Shown: positions 1-5,941 of the stretch, piece after piece
Position numbering within the stretch: the first letter of the stretch is position 1
How the letters are laid out: each line of letters starts with the position of its first letter
Assembly (NCBI GenBank): GCA_023416275.1
Contig: JAEZIB010000165.1
Span: 1 to 8,464 of the forward strand
Direction: 5' to 3'
Origin: Bacillota bacterium
Lineage (GTDB): Bacteria; Bacillota; Clostridia; Acetivibrionales; DSM-1351
Length of the DNA: 8,464 nt
Translations under genes and position numbers: made by a program
Notes under the pieces: model-generated
The model's input: the letters and a program-made list of their open reading frames with translations, nothing else
The model's database searches: none
What the model was told of the DNA's origin: nothing

Positions 1-146
1 TCAATATTCACCGTAGAATAAGACTAGAGTATGGACAAAACAGTGGAGTACTTGTTTCTAAAAGTGAATTGGGAGGATTGAAAGTGATATTGAGGATAGA
101 AATCCCATTTGGTTACGAACTGGACAAAGATTATCAAAATCAATAA
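1..146 (+). CDS. Sensor histidine kinase, C-terminal fragment (YesM type)
   Basis: Reading from base 3, an open frame of 47 codons ends at TAA 144-146; its 5' part lies outside the window. The visible peptide begins NIHRRIRLEYG and continues with VLVSKSELGGLKVILRIEIP. This matches the end of a HATPase_c domain in YesM/LytS-type kinases, where an N-x-x-x-R-(I/L) helix is followed by a Gly-rich turn and a final beta-strand ending in I-P. Such kinases are membrane-bound, sense an extracellular signal and phosphorylate a YesN-type regulator. The next gene encodes exactly such a regulator, and its putative ribosome binding site overlaps this stop codon (TAAAAGGAGG), so the two are probably cotranscribed. 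The sensor domain, His box and N and G1 boxes cannot be seen. The fragment is short, but the context makes the family call fairly safe. Confidence 0.8.
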   Translation, partial: NIHRRIRLEYGQNSGVLVSKSELGGLKVILRIEIPFGYELDKDYQNQ

Positions 147-236
147 AAGGAGGTGGCCGAGTCCATGTGTATTGACGGTCTTTTCTGTCAACGGTTTACA
201 TGGATATATTATGTACAGACTGCTTATTGTAGATGA
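146..236 (+). other. Strong RBS feeding an out-of-frame mini-ORF over the regulator start
   Basis: AAAGGAGG at 146-153 is the only strong Shine-Dalgarno sequence upstream of the response regulator. The first ATG after it (165-167, 11 bases downstream) opens a 23-codon frame, MCIDGLFCQRFTWIYYVQTA followed by YCR, which stops at TGA 234-236. GTG at 153 is in the same frame. This frame is not that of the response regulator, whose CheY-like sequence starts at ATG 211 inside the mini-ORF. It could be a leader peptide giving coupled re-initiation, a chance ORF, or the scar of a frameshift. The peptide resembles nothing I recognise. Confidence 0.3.
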
Positions 237-1920
237 TGAGGCAATAATAGTTAATGGCTTATACGAAATTTTTAGCAACATGAAAAATCTTGATTTGGAT
301 ATTTATAAGGCTTATTCGGGGGAAGGGGCTATTCATTGGCTCAAAAGAACAAGAATTGACATAGTTATTACCGATATAATGATGCCAGGAATTAGTGGTA
401 TGCAGTTATTAGATGAAATACATAGAAACTGGCCTCAGTGCAGGGTTATATTTCTAACGGGTTATGACGAATTTGAGTATGTTTACAAAGCAATTCAGCA
501 TAACAGAGTTAGTTATATTTTAAAAAACGAGGATATAGATAAAGTAGTCTCAGCAGTTGAAAATGCAATTGAAGACATACGGACAGAAATAAAAGCCGAG
601 GATTTGCTTAATAGAGCAAAGGAGCAGGTAAATATTGCATTAGAGCTGTTTCAAAAAGATTATTTTATCCATTTGATTAACGAGGATAAATCGATAAGCG
701 TCAGTAAGTCAGTGTTTGAACAACTTGATATTAAAATGTTCCACGACAAACCGGTACTGCTACTTCTGGGACAGGTAAATAACATATCTGCTGATTTTTT
801 ATACTGGGACAAAATTCAATATCTGTATTCAGTACGAATAATAATAAATAAATATTTAAGTACAAAAATTATGAGTGCCTGTGTTTTGGACGAAAACTAT
901 AGACTTATTTTATTTGCACAACCTAGGGAAGATTCATTTACCGATGAGCAAAATGGAGAAGATATAACTGTTTTATATGAGAGAGTTGTATCTTTTTTGA
1001 AAGGAACACTTGAAGCTGTCCAAACTGCATGTATGGAATCTCTCGGTGCCTCTATAAGCTTTGCCTTAAGTGGACAGCCCTGCAGTTGGGAAGCGGTATC
1101 CAAAAAGTATATTTCTCTTACTCAATTACTTAATTATAGAATTGGCACTGGCATTGAAATGCTATTAATAGATAATGAAATTAAAAATGATGTGGGAGGC
1201 GGAAGTTCTGATTTAATTGGGAATAATAATATAGAAATTCTTGAAAATGTGAGGCAATGGAAGCTGGATACAATTGAGATGTATCTTGAGTCGGGTCAGA
1301 TGGACAAGTATTTTGAAGTACTGTCCCAATTGCTTGAACCATTAAAATTAATTAACAGTAAAAGCTGCAACGCGGCTATTGAAGCATATTACAAGGTGTC
1401 CCTTAGTATTTTGTCCTATATTAACCGTTATAGACTTAATGAAAAGATAGCTTCATTGATGGATGTATCAAAACTAATGAAGATAGATAGCCGCAAAACG
1501 TGGAAAGAAGAAATAGACTATATTTATCAGCTTTCGAAAGTTATTTTTACACTTCAGAACGCAGAACAGGAAAAACGGGCAGACAATACAATAACATATA
1601 TACAGAAATATGTTGAGGAGCACCTTAGTGAAGAATTGTCACTTGTGAGACTGGCTGAGAAGGTATTTTTAAACCCATCCTATCTTTCGCGTTTATATAA
1701 GCAGATTATGGGAACAAACTTATCTGAATATATAGACAATGCACGAATAAAAAAGGCAAAGGAATATTTGGAGAATGCAAATATGAAAATAAATGAAGCT
1801 GCAAAGCTGGTGGGATATGAATCAGCTGCATCCTTTTCTAGGTTTTTTAAAAAAGTAACAGGGTATTCTCCTCAAGAATACCAGGATAAACTTTTATCGG
1901 AGAAAATTAGGAGTTATTAG
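211..1920 (+). CDS. Two-component response regulator, REC + AraC HTH (YesN type)
   Basis: This 569-residue cytoplasmic transcription regulator is expected to be phosphorylated by the kinase ending at 146. The receiver domain occupies about residues 1-120: acidic pair D8/D9 in LLIVDDE, phospho-acceptor D55 in VITDIMMPG, switch T83 in FLTGYDEF and conserved K105. K105 is followed by Asn rather than the usual cis-Pro (LKNED). Residues about 130-455 form the long poorly conserved middle region usual for YesN proteins. Residues about 460-562 carry the AraC double helix-turn-helix, including SLVRLAEKVFLNPSYLSRLY and VGYESAASFSRFFKKVTGYSP. Start: ATG 211 places MYRLLIVDDE exactly where REC domains begin, but it has only a weak GGA (202-204) as RBS. 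The frame stays open back to ATG 109, which would lie inside the kinase gene and add 34 non-REC residues. Likely targets are the adjacent binding-protein and cellulosomal genes (inference). Confidence 0.92.
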   Translation: MYRLLIVDDEAIIVNGLYEIFSNMKNLDLDIYKAYSGEGAIHWLKRTRIDIVITDIMMPGISGMQLLDEIHRNWPQCRVIFLTGYDEFEYVYKAIQHNRVSYILKNEDIDKVVSAVENAIEDIRTEIKAEDLLNRAKEQVNIALELFQKDYFIHLINEDKSISVSKSVFEQLDIKMFHDKPVLLLLGQVNNISADFLYWDKIQYLYSVRIIINKYLSTKIMSACVLDENYRLILFAQPREDSFTDEQNGEDITVLYERVVSFLKGTLEAVQTACMESLGASISFALSGQPCSWEAVSKKYISLTQLLNYRIGTGIEMLLIDNEIKNDVGGGSSDLIGNNNIEILENVRQWKLDTIEMYLESGQMDKYFEVLSQLLEPLKLINSKSCNAAIEAYYKVSLSILSYINRYRLNEKIASLMDVSKLMKIDSRKTWKEEIDYIYQLSKVIFTLQNAEQEKRADNTITYIQKYVEEHLSEELSLVRLAEKVFLNPSYLSRLYKQIMGTNLSEYIDNARIKKAKEYLENANMKINEAAKLVGYESAASFSRFFKKVTGYSPQEYQDKLLSEKIRSY

Positions 1921-2104
1921 AATTAAATAAAGTTATGCAAGTTACAAAAAATTGCGAACCTTACGCGAAGCAGAGGTTCTCCACAGACTTCTTTACTAAA
2001 ATTTTTGTGATTGACACCATGTGTGGAGGTTAGCTGCATAAAAACGTATATAGTACATAACTGCAGAAAATCAAGCTTTTACAAAAATGTAAGGAGGAAA
2101 GCCA
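1921..2104 (+). promoter_or_regulatory. Leader/promoter region of the binding-protein gene with inverted repeats
   Basis: This 184-bp non-coding gap holds two nested repeat pairs. GAACCT 1956-1961 pairs with AGGTTC 1974-1979, and CTCCACA 1979-1985 pairs with TGTGGAG 2022-2028. GAGGTT also occurs as a direct repeat at 1973-1978 and 2026-2031. A perfect -35 hexamer TTGACA lies at 2011-2016, but 17 bases further the -10 position reads CTGCAT, a poor match. No T-tract follows either stem, so neither looks like an intrinsic terminator. The gene's RBS, AAGGAGG, is at 2091-2097. The region plausibly holds a regulated promoter with operator half-sites, perhaps for the upstream response regulator, but this is inference. 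Confidence 0.4.
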
Positions 2105-3805
2105 ATGAAGATGAACAATTTCAAATCAAATATAATTTTAGCAGCCAGCATATTATTATTTGTTATGTTATTGTTAATCTTTGTTAGACATAATGTTTTT
2201 CAAAACGGGGAAACAAAGATTAATCAATCTGACCCTTCAAATGTAGTTAATCAAGAGCCTTTAGGAAAGTACAACCCAGCTATAGACATTTCTTTTGTAA
2301 GAGCAGTTGATGATGATTTACTAAATAATATTTTGCCGCATACACCTGGGGAAACAATAGAAGATAACCGCTGGCTCAGATTATACAGTGAACAATTAGG
2401 CATAGATATAAATTATAATTGGACTGTGAAGGGCGGATATAATGAAGAAAATTATAATAAAAAAATTAATGTTACAATTGCATCTGGAAATCTTCCTGAT
2501 GTTCTGCCAGTTAATGCGAATCAGTTGAAACAGCTGGTGGACTTAGGAATGATTGAAGATATGACTTCATATTATAAAGACTATGCATCTGCACTAACAA
2601 AAAACATTTACAATCAGCCTGGAAAATCTACACTGGAATCGGCTACTATTAACGGCAGACTTATGGCAATGCCGAATGCAGATGATTCAATTGAAAGTGC
2701 GCAATTTTTATGGATTCGGGCAGATTGGCTAAAAAATCTAGGACTTAAGCCTCCTGAAACAATGGAGGATCTGCTACAAATTTCTTATGATTTTACCAAA
2801 AAAGATCCTGACGGAAATGGTAAGGATGATACCTACGGACTTGCAATTACAAAATACTTATATAATACATGTATGGGCTTGGAAGGTTTTTTTGCTGGCT
2901 ATCACTCTTACCCTAATTTTTGGCATGAGGATGAAACGGGGAAAATAGTATATGGTAGTATACAACCTGAAACAAAAATAGCTCTTAAAAAATTGTCCGA
3001 AATGTATAAAGATGGACAGATAGACAAGGAATTCAGTGTAAAGGATATCCAAAATGTTGCACAGTCAATTGCAAATGGAAAGTGTGGTATCCAGTTTGGA
3101 GAACAATGGAATCCCATGTATCCTCTTATTAGTAGCTTTAATAATGATAATAATGCCGATTGGACTGGGTACTCTTTAGTTTCGGCAGATGGAAGTCAAG
3201 TTATGGTACCGCTGAAATTCAGAACCAATTTATACTTTGCTGTCAGAAAAGGATATAGTAACCCGGAAGCAGTGGTGAAAATGATAAATATGTTTTTGGA
3301 AAAGTTATGGGGAACAACGAATGAGTTTGACAAATACTATATGCCTGTCCAAAATAACAATCAAGGTGTATGGAAGTATTCTCCCGTAACGCCTCATCCT
3401 CAATATAAAAATCTTACTGCTTATATGGAACTGGAAAAAGCACGAAAAAGTAATGATTTTTCTAAACTTGAAGCTGAACCGAAGAAAATTCAATCTAGTG
3501 TTGAGGCATATGCTAAAGGCGATAAATTACAGTGGGGGTGGGAAAAAATTTATGGTGTTAACGGAGTATATAGTGTTTTAAGGAAATATAAGGAAAGTAA
3601 TTCGCTTTTGTATGAAGGGTTCACTGGATTTCCAACTAAAACTATGGCTGAGAAAAAAGAGGTCTTGCTTGAATATGAAAAAGAAGAATTTGTAAAAATT
3701 ATTATGGGTGCTGCACCTATAGATGAATTTGATGTATTTGTTGAAAATTGGCATAAAATGGGTGGGAAAGAAATTACAAAAGAGGTAAATGTTAAAAAGA
3801 GGTAA
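2105..3805 (+). CDS. Membrane-tethered extracellular solute-binding protein (family 1, LplA/YtcQ-like)
   Basis: This 566-residue protein starts at ATG 2105, 7 bases after AAGGAGG. Residues about 9-27 form one hydrophobic segment (IILAASILLFVMLLLIFV) after a basic N-terminus. There is no Cys lipobox and no clear signal-peptidase site, so it is probably anchored by an uncleaved N-terminal helix with the rest outside the cell. Family marks are SGNLPDVL near 127-134, typical of family 1 sugar-binding lipoproteins, then AMPNADDS, LWIRADWLKNLGLKPPETMEDL and the acidic loop DPDGNGKDDTYGL near 234-246, a calcium-loop-like element common in LplA-type proteins. The length is normal for the long LplA/YesO-type group. 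No permease or ATPase gene lies beside it, while a YesM/YesN pair is directly upstream. A sensory accessory role therefore looks as likely as transport (inference). The ligand cannot be read from sequence; an oligosaccharide is likely from the family. Confidence 0.88.
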   Translation: MKMNNFKSNIILAASILLFVMLLLIFVRHNVFQNGETKINQSDPSNVVNQEPLGKYNPAIDISFVRAVDDDLLNNILPHTPGETIEDNRWLRLYSEQLGIDINYNWTVKGGYNEENYNKKINVTIASGNLPDVLPVNANQLKQLVDLGMIEDMTSYYKDYASALTKNIYNQPGKSTLESATINGRLMAMPNADDSIESAQFLWIRADWLKNLGLKPPETMEDLLQISYDFTKKDPDGNGKDDTYGLAITKYLYNTCMGLEGFFAGYHSYPNFWHEDETGKIVYGSIQPETKIALKKLSEMYKDGQIDKEFSVKDIQNVAQSIANGKCGIQFGEQWNPMYPLISSFNNDNNADWTGYSLVSADGSQVMVPLKFRTNLYFAVRKGYSNPEAVVKMINMFLEKLWGTTNEFDKYYMPVQNNNQGVWKYSPVTPHPQYKNLTAYMELEKARKSNDFSKLEAEPKKIQSSVEAYAKGDKLQWGWEKIYGVNGVYSVLRKYKESNSLLYEGFTGFPTKTMAEKKEVLLEYEKEEFVKIIMGAAPIDEFDVFVENWHKMGGKEITKEVNVKKR

Positions 3806-3816
3806 AGAAATGTTAA
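3778..3816 (+). repeat. Imperfect tandem duplication at the end of the binding-protein gene
   Basis: The 18-base unit AAAAGAGGTAAATGTTAA (3778-3795) recurs as a 22-base version at 3795-3816. The second copy differs by four inserted bases, GAAA (as aligned), before TGTTAA. The stop codon TAA 3803-3805 lies inside the second copy, so the last residues VNVKKR were probably shaped by the duplication. Both copies contain a GAGG core, but no ORF begins downstream of either at a useful distance. It probably has no function beyond being a slippage product. Confidence 0.6.
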
Positions 3817-3835
3817 CAAAGTAAAAAGTTGTACG

Positions 3836-3864
3836 TGTAAATATGAAAATACTCTTTTTATAAT
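3836..3864 (+). promoter_or_regulatory. Putative promoter of the CE1-CBM6-dockerin gene
   Basis: A perfect -10 hexamer TATAAT at 3859-3864 is preceded, at a 17-base spacing, by TGTAAA (3836-3841), a half-matching -35. A start near 3871 would give a leader of about 70 bases. The weak -35 could mean activator dependence. No intrinsic terminator separates this site from the binding-protein gene, so read-through transcription is also possible. In DNA this AT-rich, TATAAT alone is modest evidence. Confidence 0.4.
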
Positions 3865-3941
3865 ATAATTGAAAGAATGGAAAAATACGTTTTTTAAACA
3901 TTTTTCCTCAATAACTTATTAATTAAAAGGAGGCTAAAAAA

Positions 3942-5411
3942 ATGAAAAAGATGTTCTTAAAAGCGTTCACCGGGGTTTTATTAGCAGTATTTACTGTAGG
4001 TATGAGCGTTTCATTTGCTGCACCGCCATCAGGATTTGACAAGGTCAACAATAATATTCCTCATGGTAGCGTTACAACAATAACGTATCACTCAAACACT
4101 ACAGGTACTGATCGTAAAGCTACTGTGTATACACCACCTGGATATTCAACCGACAAAAAGTACAATGTTTTGTACTTGCTGCATGGTATCGGGGGAGATC
4201 ATACTGAATGGCCAAATGGTGGAAGTCCAAATGTAATTCTTGACAACCTTTATGCACAGAATAAACTGAGCCAAATGATTGTTATAATGCCTAATGGTCG
4301 TGCTATGGCAGATGACAGACCAGTTGGCGATATTTATTCAGCAGACAAGCAAGCAGCTTTTGAAAACTTTCAAAACGATTTGATTAAGGATTTAATTCCA
4401 TATGTTGAATCTAAATATCCAGTGCTGACTAATCGCGTAAATAGAGCTATTGCTGGATTATCAATGGGTGGAGGACAATCCTTGAATTTTGGACTTAAAT
4501 ATATGGATTATTTCGCTTATGCAGGAGGTTTTTCTCCAGCACCTAATACATATGCACCAAGTAAAATGGTTCCAAACCCAGCTGACACTGCAGCAAAAAT
4601 GAAAGTTATCTGGATTGGCTGCGGTGAACAGGATGGGTTATACAGTACAGCACAAGGTGTACATAATTATATGACTCAGAATAATGTTCCTCACGTATGG
4701 TATAGTGCTCCTGGCTATCACGACTTTACATTCTGGAAGGATAGTTTATATCAATTCTCGCAGTTGATTTTTAAAGGTATTGATGAGCCTGTGACTCCTA
4801 AGTCTGCTTTTGCTTTAATTGAAGCTGAGAGTTTTGATGGAATGTCAGGAATAGAAACAGAAACTTGCTCTGAAGGCGGACAGAATGTTGGATTTACACA
4901 TAATGGTGACTATGCTGTTTATAAGAGTGTTGATTTCAAAGACGGTGCAGCAAGCTTTACTGCTAGAGTTGCCAGTGCAACTGAGGGAGGTAATATTGAG
5001 CTTAGACTTGACAGTATTACTGGTACTTTGATAGGAACTTGTGTAGTAAAAGGAACTAATGATTGGCAGACATATACTGATGCAACCTGTAGTGTCAGTG
5101 GGGTAAGTGGAAAACATGATCTTTATCTGAAGTTTACTGGAGGAGAAGGATACTTAATTAATTTAAACTCCTTCAAGTTTAATACAGCAATTATACCACA
5201 AGGAAGACCGGGGGATGTTAACGGAGATTTATCAGTAGACGCAATAGACCTTACAATAATAAAGAAGCACCTTTTAGGGGCAGAGTTAATTCAAGAAAAC
5301 TACAGAGCTTTGGCTGATGTAGACAACAGTGGCACAATTGATTCAATTGATTTTGCGCTGGTGAAGCAATATCTTTTGGGCATAATTACTAAATTTCCGG
5401 TACAGAATTAA
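3942..5411 (+). CDS. Cellulosomal carbohydrate esterase: CE1-like + CBM6 + type I dockerin
   Basis: This 489-residue secreted enzyme starts at ATG 3942, 8 bases after AAGGAGG (3927-3933). A signal peptide covers residues 1 to about 26 (KK, a hydrophobic core, then SFA-A). Residues about 30-280 form an alpha/beta hydrolase of the CE1 esterase group, like the feruloyl esterase domains of C. thermocellum XynY and XynZ. The oxyanion region is LLHGIGGDHTEW, the nucleophile S174 lies in GLSMGG, the acid is D231 in CGEQDGLY and the base H260 in GYHDFTFW. Residues about 288-415 match CBM6, a xylan/beta-glucan-binding module, with EAESFD at the start, candidate stacking residues Y324 and W375, and Asn 407/409. 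Residues about 423-482 form two dockerin repeats: calcium ligands D425, N427, D429, D436 and D459, D461, S463, D470, with recognition pairs A434-I435 and S468-I469. It likely removes feruloyl or acetyl groups from xylan while docked on a scaffoldin; which ester cannot be told from sequence. Confidence 0.93.
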   Translation: MKKMFLKAFTGVLLAVFTVGMSVSFAAPPSGFDKVNNNIPHGSVTTITYHSNTTGTDRKATVYTPPGYSTDKKYNVLYLLHGIGGDHTEWPNGGSPNVILDNLYAQNKLSQMIVIMPNGRAMADDRPVGDIYSADKQAAFENFQNDLIKDLIPYVESKYPVLTNRVNRAIAGLSMGGGQSLNFGLKYMDYFAYAGGFSPAPNTYAPSKMVPNPADTAAKMKVIWIGCGEQDGLYSTAQGVHNYMTQNNVPHVWYSAPGYHDFTFWKDSLYQFSQLIFKGIDEPVTPKSAFALIEAESFDGMSGIETETCSEGGQNVGFTHNGDYAVYKSVDFKDGAASFTARVASATEGGNIELRLDSITGTLIGTCVVKGTNDWQTYTDATCSVSGVSGKHDLYLKFTGGEGYLINLNSFKFNTAIIPQGRPGDVNGDLSVDAIDLTIIKKHLLGAELIQENYRALADVDNSGTIDSIDFALVKQYLLGIITKFPVQN

Positions 5412-5498
5412 ATAATACCGAAAATGCATGTTTAATAACTGGGGACAACTATTCAAAGATTTATTACGAAGCTATTTAAAGGTTTTAATAACAAATGA

Positions 5499-5548
5499 TT
5501 ACCATTTAGGATATGCGTAGCAGTATATTTCAATATCCTAAATGGTAA
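5499..5548 (+). repeat. Perfect 16-bp inverted repeat (stem-loop) after the esterase gene
   Basis: TTACCATTTAGGATAT at 5499-5514 is the exact reverse complement of ATATCCTAAATGGTAA at 5533-5548, leaving an 18-base loop. It sits 88 bases after the esterase stop codon. The stem has few G-C pairs and no T-run follows, so it is a poor classical terminator. It may instead be an RNA 3' stem-loop that stops exonucleases (in C. cellulolyticum, stem-loops are reported to stabilise processed cellulosome mRNAs), a DNA binding site, or a relic of a small mobile repeat. Confidence 0.85.
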
Positions 5549-5850
5549 AGTTAATTTCTAAAGGATAATACAAGGTTACTAATCTAAAGCAGATATATTT
5601 ATGTGACAGTTGTATAAAATACATAATAACAAACATTATCAAAACCAATCAGGCTTTATTGTCAGAATTATATTATCTTCTTAGTCTATCAATTTGAAAT
5701 AAAAAAACTATATAGCTCTAAATAAGCTGGTTTGCATTCTTGAGTTGATGGATGTCATTAAATAAAAAACGTCAATAGAAAAAAGAACTAATATCAGTTA
5801 AAATATCACATAATGGCAATATTATGGGACTTTCTAAGAATATTTTACTT

Positions 5851-5915
5851 AAGTCAATTGCTGATCAAACACCTTCATATAAAAATATCGGTTTTCAACT
5901 CATAGTAATTGACTT
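5851..5915. repeat. 9-bp inverted repeat in front of the AraC regulator
   Basis: AAGTCAATT 5851-5859 and AATTGACTT 5907-5915 are exact reverse complements separated by 47 bases. The second arm ends 13 bases before the regulator's RBS. The spacing suits two half-sites bound by one dimer through DNA looping, or a leader hairpin that would hold the RBS near its base. Autoregulation is common among AraC-family genes, but any link here is inference, and a 9-bp match in AT-rich DNA can arise by chance. Confidence 0.45.
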
Positions 5916-5928
5916 CTACCAAATATTT

Positions 5929-5934
5929 AAGGAG
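5929..5934 (+). promoter_or_regulatory. RBS that sets the AraC regulator start
   Basis: AAGGAG lies 7 bases before ATG 5942. The frame remains open upstream to a TTG at 5909, but that codon has no comparable RBS and lies inside the 9-bp inverted repeat arm. ATG 5942 is therefore preferred. Confidence 0.8.
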
Positions 5935-5941
5935 ACTTTAT

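Larger units (their letters stand above)
5412..5941. other. 530-bp non-coding region between esterase and AraC regulator
   Basis: I find no convincing ORF or RNA gene here. The first bases form a weak stem with the end of the esterase gene (TTTCCGGTA 5394-5402 against TACCGAAA 5416-5423, one bulge). A perfect 16-bp inverted repeat spans 5499-5548 and a 9-bp inverted repeat spans 5851-5915; both are listed separately. TGTAT-AAA-ATACA at 5611-5623 is a small palindrome containing a TATAAA. A possible promoter for the regulator is TTGAGT 5740-5745 with TAAAAA 5763-5768 at a 17-base spacing, both only four of six matches. The length and dyads suggest the regulator has its own controlled transcription unit. 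Confidence 0.5.

Noticed and set aside
109..210. Start of the response regulator at ATG 109
   Set aside because: It lies inside the end of the kinase gene, has no RBS, and adds 34 residues unlike any REC domain before the clean MYRLLIVDDE start at 211.
24..281. Minus-strand ORF across the kinase/regulator junction
   Set aside because: It is the antisense of two well-supported + strand coding regions, lacks an RBS, and its hydrophobic, Ser/Thr-rich translation shows no domain.
2858..3901. Several minus-strand ORFs over the binding-protein gene
   Set aside because: They are Phe/Ile/Ser-rich shadows of AT-rich Lys- and Asn-rich coding sequence on the + strand, and no start signals support them.
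3958..3971. cre-like (CcpA) site TAAAAGCGTTCACC at the esterase start
   Set aside because: It misses the conserved G at position 2 and the final A, and it is explained by signal-peptide codons.
4845..5117. Minus-strand ORF over the CBM6 region
   Set aside because: It is antisense to a conserved CBM6 module and has no recognisable domain or RBS.
5412..5941. CRISPR array or riboswitch in the long intergenic region
   Set aside because: There are no regularly spaced repeats, and I could match no conserved riboswitch core; only two isolated dyads are present.
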